From positions 1,139,501-1,203,500 of the forward strand of contig NZ_LZEU01000001.1 of the NCBI RefSeq assembly GCF_014490745.1: a stretch of 64,000 nucleotides of DNA. Direction: 5' to 3'. Below, piece by piece: positions 27,590-37,103 of the stretch. How positions within the stretch are numbered: position 1 is the first letter of the stretch; each line of letters begins with the position of its first letter. This DNA is from Pseudomonas alcaligenes (GTDB lineage Bacteria; Pseudomonadota; Gammaproteobacteria; Pseudomonadales; Pseudomonadaceae). Both the position numbers and the translations under genes were made by a program. The notes beneath the pieces are model-generated. The model did no database searches. It was not told the DNA's origin and saw only the letters and a program-made list of their open reading frames with translations.

Positions 27590-28966
27590 ATGTTCGAAAA
27601 CCTAACCGACCGCCTGTCACAGACGCTGCGCCATGTCACCGGCAAGGCCAAGCTGACCGAGGACAACATCAAGGACACCCTGCGTGAAGTGCGCATGGCC
27701 CTGCTCGAGGCCGATGTCGCCCTGCCGGTGGTCAAGGAGTTCGTCAACAAGGTCAAGGAACGTGCGGTCGGCACCGAGGTGTCGAAGAGCCTGACCCCGG
27801 GCCAGGCGTTCGTGAAGATCGTCCGCGCTGAGCTGGAAGATCTGATGGGCGCGGCCAACGAAGACCTGGCGCTGAATGCCGCGCCGCCCGCCGTGGTGCT
27901 GATGGCCGGCCTGCAGGGTGCGGGTAAGACCACCACTGCCGGCAAGCTGGCGCGCTTCCTGAAGGAGCGCAAGAAGAAGACGGTGATGGTGGTTTCCGCC
28001 GACGTCTACCGCCCGGCGGCGATCAAACAGCTGGAAACCCTGGCCGGCGATATCGGCGTGACCTTCTTCCCCTCGGATATCAGCCAGAAGCCGGTGGCCA
28101 TCGCCCAGGCGGCGATCGCCGAAGCCAAGCTCAAGTTCATCGACGTGGTCATCGTCGATACCGCCGGTCGTCTGGCCATCGATGCCGAGATGATGGCGGA
28201 GATCCAGGCCGTGCACGCGGCGATCAAGCCGGTCGAAACCCTGTTCGTGGTCGACGCCATGACCGGCCAGGACGCCGCCAACACTGCCAAGGCCTTCGGT
28301 GATGCGCTGCCGCTGACCGGTGTGGTGCTGACCAAGGTCGATGGCGATGCCCGTGGCGGTGCCGCCTTGTCGGTACGGCAGATTACCGGCAAGCCGATCA
28401 AATTCATCGGTATGGGCGAGAAGAGCGATGCGCTCGAGCCCTTCCATCCGGATCGCATTGCTTCGCGCATCCTCGGCATGGGTGACGTGCTCAGCCTGAT
28501 CGAACAGGCCGAGCAGACCCTCGACCGCGAGAAGGCCGAGAAGCTCACCAAGAAGCTGAAGAAGGGCAAGGGCTTCGATCTCGAAGACTTCCGCGACCAG
28601 CTGCAGCAGATGAAGAACATGGGCGGCCTCGGCGGCCTGATGGACAAGCTGCCGTCCATCGGTGGGGTTAACCTGTCGCAGATGAGCGGTGCCCAGGGTG
28701 CTGCCGAGAAGCAGTTCAAGCAGATGGATGCGATCATCTGCTCGATGACCCCGGCCGAGCGCCGCGATCCGGACATCATCAGTGGCTCGCGCAAGCGCCG
28801 CATCGCCCTCGGTTCCGGCACCCAGGTGCAGGATGTCGGGCGGCTGATCAAGCAGCACAAGCAGATGCAGAAGATGATGAAAAAATTCACCGCCAAGGGC
28901 GGCATGGCCAAGATGATGCGTGGTCTTGGCGGCATGATGCCGGGTGGCGGAATATCCAAGCTCTGA
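27590..28966 (+). CDS. ffh: Signal recognition particle protein Ffh
   Basis: GTPase of the bacterial signal recognition particle; it binds 4.5S RNA and signal sequences and delivers ribosomes to FtsY. The 458 residues include the N domain (1-90), G domain with LQGAGKTTTAGKLA, DTAGRLA and TKVDGDARGG motifs, and a methionine-rich M domain from about 330 with SGSRKRRIALGSG for RNA contact and the MMKKF/GGMM tail. GGAACG precedes ATG 27590; TTATACT about 40 bp upstream is a -10-like site. No terminator is evident before the rpsP promoter. Confidence 0.97.
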   Translation: MFENLTDRLSQTLRHVTGKAKLTEDNIKDTLREVRMALLEADVALPVVKEFVNKVKERAVGTEVSKSLTPGQAFVKIVRAELEDLMGAANEDLALNAAPPAVVLMAGLQGAGKTTTAGKLARFLKERKKKTVMVVSADVYRPAAIKQLETLAGDIGVTFFPSDISQKPVAIAQAAIAEAKLKFIDVVIVDTAGRLAIDAEMMAEIQAVHAAIKPVETLFVVDAMTGQDAANTAKAFGDALPLTGVVLTKVDGDARGGAALSVRQITGKPIKFIGMGEKSDALEPFHPDRIASRILGMGDVLSLIEQAEQTLDREKAEKLTKKLKKGKGFDLEDFRDQLQQMKNMGGLGGLMDKLPSIGGVNLSQMSGAQGAAEKQFKQMDAIICSMTPAERRDPDIISGSRKRRIALGSGTQVQDVGRLIKQHKQMQKMMKKFTAKGGMAKMMRGLGGMMPGGGISKL

Positions 28967-29027
28967 GCGGGATGGCCGGCTGGCCGGGGCTTGTAGCCAG
29001 TACCGACCGGTGGTTCCAAAAAGAGAT

Positions 29028-29055
29028 TTGCAATCGGCCGCATAATCCTTAGAAT
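29028..29055 (+). promoter_or_regulatory. Sigma70-type promoter before rpsP operon
   Basis: TTGCAA (-35, 29028-29033), 16-bp spacer and TAGAAT (-10, 29050-29055), about 75 bp upstream of rpsP. It is the best -35/-10 match between ffh and rpsP, and probably drives the four-gene ribosomal operon. Confidence 0.65.
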
Positions 29056-29130
29056 ATGCGGCCTTTCGGGCCTAGGCCCTCAAAGTGTGCCTCAAGTTTT
29101 GCAAGCACCGACTACAGGAACGATGTTCAC

Positions 29131-29382
29131 ATGGTAACCATCCGTCTTGCCCGTGGCGGCTCCAAGAAGCGCCCCTTCTACCACCTGACCGTGACCAACA
29201 GCCGCAATGCGCGCGACGGTCGCTTTGTTGAGCGTATCGGTTTCTTCAACCCGGTCGCCGCTGGTGCTGAAGTGAAGCTCTCTGTAAACCAGGAGCGCGC
29301 TGCCTACTGGCTGAGCCAAGGCGCCCAGCCGTCTGAGCGCGTTGCTCAGCTGCTCAAGGAAGCTGCCAAGGCTGCTGCCTGA
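29131..29382 (+). CDS. rpsP: 30S ribosomal protein S16
   Basis: 83-residue S16 with the exact family start [21 protein letters not shown]. It binds 16S rRNA during early 30S assembly. It is first in the conserved rpsP-rimM-trmD-rplS operon. The codon usage is simple, with GCT/CGT-type codons more frequent than in its neighbours, as expected of highly expressed genes. ATG 29131 is preceded by AGGAA about ten bases upstream. Confidence 0.98.
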   Translation: MVTIRLARGGSKKRPFYHLTVTNSRNARDGRFVERIGFFNPVAAGAEVKLSVNQERAAYWLSQGAQPSERVAQLLKEAAKAAA

Positions 29383-29387
29383 GTAAC

Positions 29388-29921
29388 ATGACCACGTCGC
29401 CGACCGCCGAGGATCTGATCGTTCTCGGCAAGATCACTTCGGTGCACGGCATACGTGGCGAGGTGAAGATCTATTCCTTCACCGATCCGATCGACAACCT
29501 GCTCGATTACCGCCGCTGGACGCTCCGGCGCGACGGCGAGGTCAAGCAGGTCGAGTTGGCCAGCGGACGCTTGCAAGGCAAGGTTCTGGTGGCGAAGCTC
29601 AAGGGCCTCGATGACCGCGAAGTGGCACGTACCTTTGCGGGTTTCGACATTTGTGTGCCTCGGGCTCAGCTGCCGACTCTCGCCGAAGACGAGTTCTACT
29701 GGTACCAGCTGGTCGGCCTCAAGGTCATCGATACGCACGGACAGCTGTTCGGCGCCATCGATCACCTGTTCGAGACCGGCGCCAACGATGTGATGGTGGT
29801 CAAGCCCTGCGTGGGCAGCCTGGATGACCGCGAGCGTCTGCTGCCGTATACGGCGCAGTGCGTGCTCAAGGTGGATCTGGCGGCTGGCGAGATGCTGGTC
29901 GACTGGGATGCCGATTTCTGA
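29388..29921 (+). CDS. rimM: Ribosome maturation factor RimM
   Basis: 177-residue 16S rRNA processing factor that binds S19 and helps mature the 30S head. The N-terminal RimM barrel carries [23 protein letters not shown] and the C-terminal PRC barrel contains [14 protein letters not shown] with the [23 protein letters not shown] end. Starts 5 bp after rpsP. Confidence 0.97.
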   Translation: MTTSPTAEDLIVLGKITSVHGIRGEVKIYSFTDPIDNLLDYRRWTLRRDGEVKQVELASGRLQGKVLVAKLKGLDDREVARTFAGFDICVPRAQLPTLAEDEFYWYQLVGLKVIDTHGQLFGAIDHLFETGANDVMVVKPCVGSLDDRERLLPYTAQCVLKVDLAAGEMLVDWDADF

Positions 29922-29950
29922 GCTGTCAGGTTCTTGTGCGAGCGAGTGCC

Positions 29951-30694
29951 ATGCGCGTTGAAGTGATCAGCATCTTTCCGGAGATGTTTGCCGCCATCAG
30001 TCAGTACGGCATTACCAGCCGTGCGGTGAAGCAGGGCATGCTGCAGCTCAACTGCCAGTATCTGCGCGACTTCACCGATGACCGTCACCAGACGGTGGAC
30101 GATCGCCCCTTCGGTGGCGGTCCCGGCATGGTGATGAAGATCAAGCCTCTGGAAGGCGCCCTGGCTGCGGCCAAGGCATCCGCCGGGGAGCGTGCGAAGG
30201 TGATCTACCTGTCGCCGCAAGGCCGTCAGCTGAATCAGCAGGCGGTGCGCGAGCTGGCTGGCGCAGAGGCGTTGATCCTCATTGCCGGCCGCTACGAAGG
30301 TATCGACGAGCGCTTCATTGAAGAGCATGTCGATGAAGAATGGTCGATCGGCGACTACGTATTGTCCGGTGGCGAGCTGCCGGCAATGGTGCTGATCGAT
30401 GCGGTCACCCGTTTGCTGCCCGGTGCATTGGGCCATGCAGATTCGGCCGAGGAGGACTCGTTCAGCGACGGCCTGCTCGACTGTCCGCACTACACCCGAC
30501 CTGAGGTGTATGCGGGTAAATGTGTTCCCCAGGTGTTGCTTAGTGGCAACCACGAACACATCCGGCGCTGGCGTTTGCAGCAGTCCCTTGGTCGGACCTG
30601 GGAACGCCGCGCTGATCTTCTGGATAGCCGCTCGCTTTCTGGAGAAGAAAAAAAGCTGCTGGAGGAATACATCCGCCAGCGGGACGATAGTTAA
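29951..30694 (+). CDS. trmD: tRNA (guanine-37-N1) methyltransferase TrmD
   Basis: SPOUT-class enzyme using S-adenosylmethionine to methylate G37 of tRNAs, preventing frameshifts. The 247-residue product carries the trefoil-knot motifs [22 protein letters not shown] and [20 protein letters not shown]. The ATG at 29951 gives [13 protein letters not shown]; a GTG at 29936 would give five extra residues and cannot be ruled out. It lies 29 bp after rimM. Confidence 0.97.
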   Translation: MRVEVISIFPEMFAAISQYGITSRAVKQGMLQLNCQYLRDFTDDRHQTVDDRPFGGGPGMVMKIKPLEGALAAAKASAGERAKVIYLSPQGRQLNQQAVRELAGAEALILIAGRYEGIDERFIEEHVDEEWSIGDYVLSGGELPAMVLIDAVTRLLPGALGHADSAEEDSFSDGLLDCPHYTRPEVYAGKCVPQVLLSGNHEHIRRWRLQQSLGRTWERRADLLDSRSLSGEEKKLLEEYIRQRDDS

Positions 30695-30734
30695 CGTATC
30701 GATGGCAAGCCGCGGTTTGCCTTAGGAGCACAGC

Positions 30735-31085
30735 ATGACCAACAAGATCATTCAGCAGCTCGAAGCCGAGCAGATGAACAAAGAAATCCCGACCTTTGCC
30801 CCGGGCGACACCGTTGTCGTTCAGGTTAAAGTGAAGGAAGGCGACCGTTCCCGTCTGCAGGCTTTCGAAGGCGTTGTTATCGCCAAGCGTAACCGTGGTC
30901 TGAACAGTGCCTTCACTGTTCGCAAGATCTCCAACGGTGTTGGCGTTGAGCGTACCTTCCAGACCTACAGCCCGCTGGTTGACAGCCTGGCCGTCAAGCG
31001 TCGCGGCGACGTGCGCAAAGCCAAGCTGTACTACCTCCGCGACCTGTCCGGCAAGGCAGCCCGCATCAAGGAAAAACTGTCCTGA
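30735..31085 (+). CDS. rplS: 50S ribosomal protein L19
   Basis: 116-residue L19, which lies at the 30S-50S interface; starts [14 protein letters not shown] and has the family's [16 protein letters not shown] and [22 protein letters not shown] segments. An AGGAGC ribosome-binding site precedes ATG 30735. It closes the rpsP operon before a strong terminator. Confidence 0.98.
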   Translation: MTNKIIQQLEAEQMNKEIPTFAPGDTVVVQVKVKEGDRSRLQAFEGVVIAKRNRGLNSAFTVRKISNGVGVERTFQTYSPLVDSLAVKRRGDVRKAKLYYLRDLSGKAARIKEKLS

Positions 31086-31105
31086 TCGGACGGTTTACCT
31101 GCAGG

Positions 31106-31135
31106 AAAAAAGCAGCCCAAGGGCTGCTTTTTTCA
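31106..31135 (+). terminator. Rho-independent terminator of the rpsP operon
   Basis: AAAAAGCAGCCC/GGGCTGCTTTTTT, with a short loop and a six-T run, starts about 20 bp after the rplS stop. Confidence 0.93.
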
Positions 31136-31250
31136 TTTCTGGGGCCTGCCGAAGGCTGGGCCCCCTAGTCCGATTCTGCCGAACGGCGCGTGACAACAAG
31201 CACAACAGGGCGCGGCACAGTGGCAGCCACAGCAAGCGAGCAGTAGTGGC

Positions 31251-31676
31251 ATGACCCCGAGAGAGCAAGAGATCCAGCGGCGCACCGAGCTGTCGGAAAG
31301 CCGCGTGACCAAGGCGGTGTTTCCGCCCACCACCAACCACCACAACACCCTGTTTGGCGGTACCGCGCTGGCCTGGATGGACGAGGTGTCGTTCATTGCC
31401 GCCACGCGCTTCTGTCGTCTGCCGCTGGTGACCGTGTCCAGCGACCGCATCGACTTCAAGCATGCGATTCCCGCCGGCTCCATCGTCGAGCTGGTCGGCC
31501 GGGTGATCCGGGTCGGCAATACCAGCCTGCAGGTCGAGGTGAACATCTACGTCGAGAGCATGTACCACGACGGGCGCGAGAAGGCCGTCAGCGGGGTGTT
31601 CAGTTTCGTCGCCATCGGCGAGGACAAGAAACCGGTGCCGGTGCTGGCGGAGTTCGCCGCCGCGCCGGGCAGCTGA
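31251..31676 (+). CDS. Hotdog-fold acyl-CoA thioesterase (YciA-like)
   Basis: 141-residue acyl-CoA thioesterase of the single hotdog-domain class. The N-terminal PTTNHHNTLFGGTALAWMDE (about 26-45) holds the catalytic region, with the characteristic H-N-x-x-F-G-G-x-x-L pattern. The domain cleaves CoA thioesters; chain-length preference is not clear. ATG 31251 has only a weak ribosome-binding site. The position between rplS and xerD is conserved in Pseudomonas. Confidence 0.88.
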   Translation: MTPREQEIQRRTELSESRVTKAVFPPTTNHHNTLFGGTALAWMDEVSFIAATRFCRLPLVTVSSDRIDFKHAIPAGSIVELVGRVIRVGNTSLQVEVNIYVESMYHDGREKAVSGVFSFVAIGEDKKPVPVLAEFAAAPGS

Positions 31677-31744
31677 GCATGCCGCTGGCAGTCGGCCGGG
31701 CGGCTATGGAAAACTGACTGGCCGAATTGCCGCGAAGCCCGCCG

Positions 31745-32641
31745 ATGCCTGTTCTCGACCATCCGCTGATCGACCGTTTCCTCGATGCCCTGTGGCTGGA
31801 GAAGGGCTTGTCGGTGCATACCCGCGATGCCTACCGCAGTGACCTCGGCCTGTACAACGAGTGGTTGCAGGCGCGTGACCTGGAGCTGCCTAGTGCCGGG
31901 CGCGAGATCATTCTCGATCACCTGGCCTGGCGCCTGGAGCAGGGCTACAAGGCGCGCTCCACGGCGCGCTTTCTCTCCGGCCTGCGCGGCTTCTATCGCT
32001 ATCTGCTGCGTGAGGGGCTGATTGGCGAGGATCCGACCCTGCAGATCGAGCTGCCGCAACTCGGGCGGCCGCTGCCCAAGTCGCTCTCCGAGGCGGATGT
32101 CGAGGCGCTGTTGGCCGCGCCGGAGCTGGATGATCCGCTCGGCCTGCGCGACCGCGCCATGCTCGAAGTGCTGTACGCCTGCGGCCTGCGGGTGAGCGAG
32201 CTGGTATCCCTGACCCTGGAGCAGGTCAACCTGCGCCAGGGCGTGCTGCGGGTGTTCGGCAAGGGCAGCAAGGAGCGCCTGGTGCCGATGGGCGAGGAGG
32301 CCATCGCCTGGATCGAGCGCTATGTGCGCGAGGCGCGGCCGTTCCTGCTGGCTGGCAAGCCCAGTGATGTGCTGTTCCCCAGTCTGCGTGGCGAGCAGAT
32401 GACCCGCCAGACCTTCTGGCATCGCATCAAGCACCAGGCCCGGGCCGCCGCCATCGCCAAGCCGCTGTCGCCACACACGCTGCGCCATGCCTTCGCCACC
32501 CACCTGCTCAACCACGGTGCCGACCTGCGCGTGGTGCAGATGCTGCTGGGCCATAGCGACCTGTCGACCACGCAGATCTACACCCATATCGCCAAGGCGC
32601 GGCTGCAGGAGCTGCACGCCCGGCACCATCCGCGCGGCTGA
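31745..32641 (+). CDS. xerD: Site-specific tyrosine recombinase XerD
   Basis: 298-residue tyrosine recombinase that acts with XerC and FtsK at dif to resolve chromosome dimers. The length equals the E. coli enzyme. The N-terminal SAM-like core binds DNA, and the C-terminal catalytic domain shows CGLRVSELVSL (Arg), HTLRHAFATHLLNHGADLRVVQ (His/Arg), LGHSDLSTTQIYTHI with nucleophile Y279. ATG 31745 yields MPVLDHPLIDRFLDALWLEKG; a TTG six codons upstream is less likely. No dif-like site was identified in the window. Confidence 0.96.
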   Translation: MPVLDHPLIDRFLDALWLEKGLSVHTRDAYRSDLGLYNEWLQARDLELPSAGREIILDHLAWRLEQGYKARSTARFLSGLRGFYRYLLREGLIGEDPTLQIELPQLGRPLPKSLSEADVEALLAAPELDDPLGLRDRAMLEVLYACGLRVSELVSLTLEQVNLRQGVLRVFGKGSKERLVPMGEEAIAWIERYVREARPFLLAGKPSDVLFPSLRGEQMTRQTFWHRIKHQARAAAIAKPLSPHTLRHAFATHLLNHGADLRVVQMLLGHSDLSTTQIYTHIAKARLQELHARHHPRG

Positions 32642-32737
32642 CGGTCTATTCGTCCCGAGTCTATGCCCGCCCGGCGTCTGCAATCGGCTGCGCGGGCCTT
32701 CTATGGTAGGCTTGGGCCATCGTTACAGGAGTGCTCC

Positions 32738-33466
32738 ATGTACCTTTCCCGCTTTATCGCTGGTGCCGCGTGCGGCCTGTTGTCCTTCACCGTGCTGGCA
32801 GCCGATCCCGACCAGGTGATCCGTGCCACGCTGAACAAGCTGCAACCCGACCTGCCGATCGAGGCCATCGCCGAAAGCCCGATGTCCGGCCTGTTCCAGG
32901 TGCACCTCAAGGGCGGGCGCATGCTCTACGCCAGCGCAGATGGCCAGTTCCTCCTGCAGGGCAATCTCTACCAGATGCGCGGCGACGATGCGGTCAACCT
33001 GACCGCCCAGGCCGAGAGCAAGGGCATCGCCAAGGTCATCAACGACATCCCGCTGAGCGAGATGGTGGTGTTCTCGCCCAAAGAGCCGGCCAAGACCCAT
33101 ATCACCGTGTTCACCGATACCGACTGTGGCTATTGCCAGAAGCTGCACAGCGAAGTGCCGGAGCTCAACCGCGAGGGTGTGGAAGTGCGCTACGTGGCCT
33201 TCCCGCGCCAGGGCGTAGGTTCCCATGGCTATAACGGCCTGGTCAGCGTGTGGTGCGCCAAGGATCGCCAGGCGGCAATGAACAAGGCCAAGTCGCGTCA
33301 GGAACTGCCGGCCGGCCACTGCGAAAACCCGGTGGCCAAGCAATACGAACTGGGGCAGATGGTTGGGGTGAATGGCACTCCGGCGATCATTCTGGCCAAT
33401 GGTCAGATGATTCCGGGCTACCGGCCGGCGCCGGAACTGGCCAAGATTGCCCTGGAGGCCAAGTAA
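32738..33466 (+). CDS. dsbC: Periplasmic disulfide isomerase DsbC
   Basis: 242-residue exported thiol:disulfide isomerase. It has a Sec signal peptide (cleavage likely after VLA, residue 21), an N-terminal dimerisation domain and a thioredoxin-type domain with the CGYC active site at residues 130-133 and the conserved cis-proline region GVNGTPAIILANG. It shuffles wrong disulfides and is kept reduced by DsbD. ATG 32738 follows AGGAG. It sits between xerD and hom, an arrangement conserved in Pseudomonas. Confidence 0.96.
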   Translation: MYLSRFIAGAACGLLSFTVLAADPDQVIRATLNKLQPDLPIEAIAESPMSGLFQVHLKGGRMLYASADGQFLLQGNLYQMRGDDAVNLTAQAESKGIAKVINDIPLSEMVVFSPKEPAKTHITVFTDTDCGYCQKLHSEVPELNREGVEVRYVAFPRQGVGSHGYNGLVSVWCAKDRQAAMNKAKSRQELPAGHCENPVAKQYELGQMVGVNGTPAIILANGQMIPGYRPAPELAKIALEAK

Positions 33467-33578
33467 GCCGGGCCCGCGCAACGATTGACCAAGTACCAGC
33501 CGCTTCGTAAAGTGCGGCTCTTTTCCACGGCCGGGGCATCGCTCCGGCCGTTTTCGCAGTGAAGATGGGGAGTTCAGC

Positions 33579-34883
33579 GTGAAGCCGGTAAAAGTAGGCA
33601 TCTGTGGCCTGGGGACCGTCGGTGGCGGCACCTTCAACGTACTCAAGCGCAACGCTGAGGAGATTGCCCGCCGTGCCGGGCGCGGAATCGAAGTTGCGCA
33701 GATTGCCGCTCGTCGTCCCAATCCGAAGTGCGATACCGGTACGACCCCCATTACCGCCGATATCTTCGACGTCGCGACCAACCCGGAAATCGACGTGGTC
33801 ATCGAGCTGATCGGTGGCTACACCCTGGCCCACGAGCTGGTGCTCAAGGCCATCGAGAACGGCAAACACGTGGTCACCGCGAACAAGGCGCTGATCGCCG
33901 TGCACGGCAACGAGATCTTCGCCAAGGCCCGCGAGAAGGGCGTCATCGTCGCCTTCGAAGCCGCCGTGGCCGGCGGCATCCCGGTGATCAAGGCGATCCG
34001 CGAGGGCCTGGCCGCCAACCGCATCAACTGGCTGGCCGGCATCATCAACGGCACCGGCAACTTCATCCTCACCGAGATGCGCGAGAAAGGCCGTGCCTTC
34101 GCCGACGTGCTCAAGGAAGCCCAGGCGCTGGGTTATGCCGAAGCCGACCCGACCTTCGACGTCGAAGGCATCGACGCCGCCCACAAGCTGACCATCCTTG
34201 CCTCCATCGCCTTCGGCATCCCGCTGCAGTTCGACAAGGCCTATACCGAGGGCATCAGCCAGCTGACCAGCGCCGACGTGAACTACGCCGAAGCTCTGGG
34301 CTACCGCATCAAGCACCTCGGCGTGGCTCGCCGCACCGAGGCCGGCATCGAGTTGCGCGTGCACCCGACCCTGATCCCGGCCGATCGCCTGATCGCTAAC
34401 GTCAACGGCGTGATGAACGCGGTGATGGTCAATGGCGATGCCGCCGGCAGCACCCTGTTCTACGGTGCCGGCGCCGGCATGGAGCCGACTGCTTCTTCCG
34501 TGGTCGCCGACCTGGTCGACGTGGTGCGTGCCCTGACCACCGACCCGACCAACCGCGTACCGCACCTGGCGTTCCAGCCGGACGCCCTGAGCGACCACCC
34601 GATCCTGCCGATCGGCGAGTGCGAGAGCGCCTACTACCTGCGCATCCAGGCCAAGGATCACCCAGGCGTGCTGGCCCAGGTGGCGAGCATCCTCTCGGCG
34701 CGCGGCATCAACATCGAATCGATCATGCAGAAAGAAGCCGAAGAGCACGACGGCCTGGTACCGATGATCCTGGTCACCCACCGGGTGCTGGAATCCCGCG
34801 TCAACGACGCCATCGCCGCGCTGGAAGCGCTGAGCGACATCGTCGGCAGCGTGGTGCGTATCCGCGTCGAACAACTGGGCTGA
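33579..34883 (+). CDS. hom: Homoserine dehydrogenase
   Basis: 434-residue monofunctional NAD(P)-dependent homoserine dehydrogenase reducing aspartate semialdehyde to homoserine, the branch point for Met and Thr. The nucleotide motif GICGLGTVGGGT is at 8-19; the substrate domain has the AVAGGIPVIKAIREG and GTGNFIL segments; a C-terminal ACT domain (from about 350, AYYLRIQAKDHPGVLAQVASIL) suggests feedback control by threonine. The start is a GTG at 33579 with GGGGAG upstream. thrC follows 10 bp later. Confidence 0.96.
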   Translation: MKPVKVGICGLGTVGGGTFNVLKRNAEEIARRAGRGIEVAQIAARRPNPKCDTGTTPITADIFDVATNPEIDVVIELIGGYTLAHELVLKAIENGKHVVTANKALIAVHGNEIFAKAREKGVIVAFEAAVAGGIPVIKAIREGLAANRINWLAGIINGTGNFILTEMREKGRAFADVLKEAQALGYAEADPTFDVEGIDAAHKLTILASIAFGIPLQFDKAYTEGISQLTSADVNYAEALGYRIKHLGVARRTEAGIELRVHPTLIPADRLIANVNGVMNAVMVNGDAAGSTLFYGAGAGMEPTASSVVADLVDVVRALTTDPTNRVPHLAFQPDALSDHPILPIGECESAYYLRIQAKDHPGVLAQVASILSARGINIESIMQKEAEEHDGLVPMILVTHRVLESRVNDAIAALEALSDIVGSVVRIRVEQLG

Positions 34884-34893
34884 GGTAGAAGAC

Positions 34894-36303
34894 ATGCGTT
34901 ATATCAGTACCCGCGGCCAGGCCCCGGTTCTCAACTTCGAAGACGTGCTGCTCGCCGGCCTGGCCAGCGATGGCGGCCTCTACGTGCCGGAAAACCTGCC
35001 GCGCTTCACTCAGGAGGAAATCGCCTCCTGGGCTGGCCTGCCGTACCACGAGCTGGCCTTCCGCGTGATGCGCCCGTTCGTCGCCGGCAGCATCGCCGAT
35101 GCCGACTTCAAGAAGATCCTCGAGGAAACCTACGGCGTGTTCGCCCACAACGCCGTGGCGCCGCTGCGCCAGCTCAACGGCAACGAGTGGGTGCTGGAGC
35201 TGTTCCACGGCCCGACCCTGGCGTTCAAGGACTTCGCCCTGCAGCTGCTCGGTCGCCTGCTCGACCACGTGCTGAGCAAGCGCGGCGAGCGCGTGGTGAT
35301 CATGGGCGCCACCTCCGGTGACACCGGCTCGGCTGCGATCGAAGGCTGCAAGGCCTGCGACAACGTCGACATCTTCATCATGCACCCGCACAACCGCGTG
35401 TCCGAGGTGCAGCGCCGGCAGATGACCACCATCCTCGGCGACAACATCCACAACATCGCCATCGAAGGCAACTTCGACGACTGCCAGGAGATGGTCAAGG
35501 CCAGCTTCGCCGACCAGGGCTTCCTCAAGGGCACTCGTCTGGTGGCGGTCAACTCGATCAACTGGGCGCGGATCATGGCCCAGATCGTCTACTACTTCCA
35601 CGCGGCCCTGCAGCTGGGCGGCCCGGCGCGCTCCATCGCGTTCTCGGTGCCGACCGGTAACTTCGGCGACATCTTCGCCGGCTACCTGGCGCGCAACATG
35701 GGCCTGCCGATCAGCCAGCTGATCGTTGCCACCAACCGCAACGACATCCTGCACCGCTTCATGAGCGGCAATCAGTATGTGAAGGACACCCTGCACCCGA
35801 CCCTGTCGCCGTCCATGGACATCATGGTCTCGTCCAACTTCGAGCGCCTGCTGTTCGACCTGCACGGTCGCAACGGTGCAGCCATCGCCGGCCTGATGGA
35901 CACCTTCAAGCAGGGCGGCGGTTTCAGCGTCGAGGAAGATCGCTGGACTGAAGCGCGCAAGCTGTTCGACTCCCTGGCGGTCAACGACGAGCAGACCTGC
36001 GAGACCATCGCCGAGGTGTATGCCGAGTGCGGCGAGCTGCTCGACCCGCACACCGCCATCGGCGTGCGTGCTGCCCGTGAATGCCGGCGCAGCCTGGCCA
36101 TCCCCATGGTCACCCTGGGCACCGCACATCCGGTCAAGTTCCCGGAAGCGGTGGAGAAGGCCGGCATCGATGCGGTGCCGGCGCTGCCGCCGCACCTGGC
36201 CGACCTGTTCCAGCGCGACGAGCGTTGCACCGTGCTGGCCAATGACCTGCAGACCGTGCAGCAGTTCGTTGCCGCCCACGGCAATCGCGGCAAGCCTCTG
36301 TAA
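34894..36303 (+). CDS. thrC: Threonine synthase
   Basis: 469-residue PLP-dependent enzyme converting O-phosphohomoserine to threonine; the long type found in Pseudomonas. The PLP lysine is K112 in GPTLAFKDFALQLLG, and the phosphate-binding MGATSGDTGSAAIEG region follows. The C-terminal domain is complete with TAHPVKFPEAVEKA. ATG 34894 is ten bases after hom, so they are an operon; a terminator closes it 17 bp after the stop. Confidence 0.97.
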   Translation: MRYISTRGQAPVLNFEDVLLAGLASDGGLYVPENLPRFTQEEIASWAGLPYHELAFRVMRPFVAGSIADADFKKILEETYGVFAHNAVAPLRQLNGNEWVLELFHGPTLAFKDFALQLLGRLLDHVLSKRGERVVIMGATSGDTGSAAIEGCKACDNVDIFIMHPHNRVSEVQRRQMTTILGDNIHNIAIEGNFDDCQEMVKASFADQGFLKGTRLVAVNSINWARIMAQIVYYFHAALQLGGPARSIAFSVPTGNFGDIFAGYLARNMGLPISQLIVATNRNDILHRFMSGNQYVKDTLHPTLSPSMDIMVSSNFERLLFDLHGRNGAAIAGLMDTFKQGGGFSVEEDRWTEARKLFDSLAVNDEQTCETIAEVYAECGELLDPHTAIGVRAARECRRSLAIPMVTLGTAHPVKFPEAVEKAGIDAVPALPPHLADLFQRDERCTVLANDLQTVQQFVAAHGNRGKPL

Positions 36304-36318
36304 CAGTCGGCACGCAAA

Positions 36319-36357
36319 GAAAAAGGCCAGTCACCGCGAGGTGCTGGCCTTTTTTCA
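36319..36357 (+). terminator. Rho-independent terminator of hom-thrC
   Basis: AAAAAGGCCAGTCACC/GGTGCTGGCCTTTTTT with a small internal mismatch, ending in a six-T run shortly after the thrC stop. It lies between convergent genes and may also protect the tetR 3' end. Confidence 0.9.
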
Positions 36358-36371
36358 TGGGCGGCAATTAG

Positions 36372-37010
36372 TCAGGGGCGATAAGCGCGGATAAACAGGG
36401 CTACCACTTCCTGCACATGCTCGTCGTCGGCCTGCTCGCTGGTGGGTTCGCTGCAGCCGATCAGGCGGCGGAAGTGGCAGCCGCCCTTGATCAGGCTGAA
36501 GAAATGCTCGGCGGCCCGCTGCGGGTGCTCCACCTGCAGCTGGCCCAGCTGGTTGGCCTGCTCCAGCAGGTGTTCCATGGCCTGCAGCATGCGATGCGGG
36601 CCGGCGTCGTAGAACAGTCGCGCCATCTGCGGGTTCTGGGCGGCCTGGGTCATTATCAGGCGCATCATGGCGACCGACTCGTCGCTGTTGATCAGGCTGT
36701 TGAAGCCACGGCCGATGGCCAGCAGGGCCGTGTCGATGGCGCTGTCGTTGCGCAGCTCGAAATACAGTGGCGGCAGTTGCTCCTCGCACTTGGACTCCAC
36801 TGCGCAGGCGAACAGTGTCTCCTTGTCGGTGAAGTGGCTGTACACCGTAAGCTTGGACACGCCGGCCTCGGCGGCGATGGCATCCATGCTGCTGCCGTCG
36901 TAACCATTGCGCATGAACAGCTGCTTGGCCGCCTGCAGGATGGCCTCGCGCTTGGCGGGATCCTTGGGGCGTCCGGGGCCGCTGCTGGGTTGTAACAGTT
37001 TGTCGGACAT
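36372..37010 (-). CDS. TetR-family repressor next to RND efflux genes
   Basis: 212-residue TetR/AcrR-type regulator. The N-terminal helix-turn-helix (about 25-70: AILQAAKQLFMRNGYDGSS...AAEAGVSKLTVYSHFTDKETLF) is well conserved; the C-terminal ligand domain from about 90 resembles the TetR_C family with a YDAGPHRMLQAMEHLL segment. It is transcribed divergently from a membrane fusion protein and RND permease, with a TACTATAC-type dyad in the 93-bp space, so it very probably represses that pump. The ligand is unknown. Confidence 0.92.
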   Translation of the reverse strand: MSDKLLQPSSGPGRPKDPAKREAILQAAKQLFMRNGYDGSSMDAIAAEAGVSKLTVYSHFTDKETLFACAVESKCEEQLPPLYFELRNDSAIDTALLAIGRGFNSLINSDESVAMMRLIMTQAAQNPQMARLFYDAGPHRMLQAMEHLLEQANQLGQLQVEHPQRAAEHFFSLIKGGCHFRRLIGCSEPTSEQADDEHVQEVVALFIRAYRP

Positions 37011-37048
37011 TTCGCGTTTTAATACTGGACTGGTGAGTTTGCTATTTT

Positions 37049-37070
37049 TACTATACCCGGCAGTATAAGT
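37049..37070. promoter_or_regulatory. Inverted repeat, candidate operator for the TetR regulator
   Basis: TACTATAC, a six-base centre and GTATAAGTA form a near-perfect dyad (one extra A) in the intergenic space between tetR and the fusion-protein gene. It overlaps possible -10 boxes (TATAAG, plus strand; TATAGT, minus strand), as expected for autoregulation of both directions. Confidence 0.7.
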
Positions 37071-37103
37071 ATTCCAAAGCTTCTTTGCGAAAGGTCATTT
37101 CCC

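Noticed and set aside
27448..27972. N-terminal extension of the CcsA-like protein
   Set aside because: It would run through the ffh promoter region and into ffh coding sequence; the ATG at 27447 begins the first hydrophobic helix.
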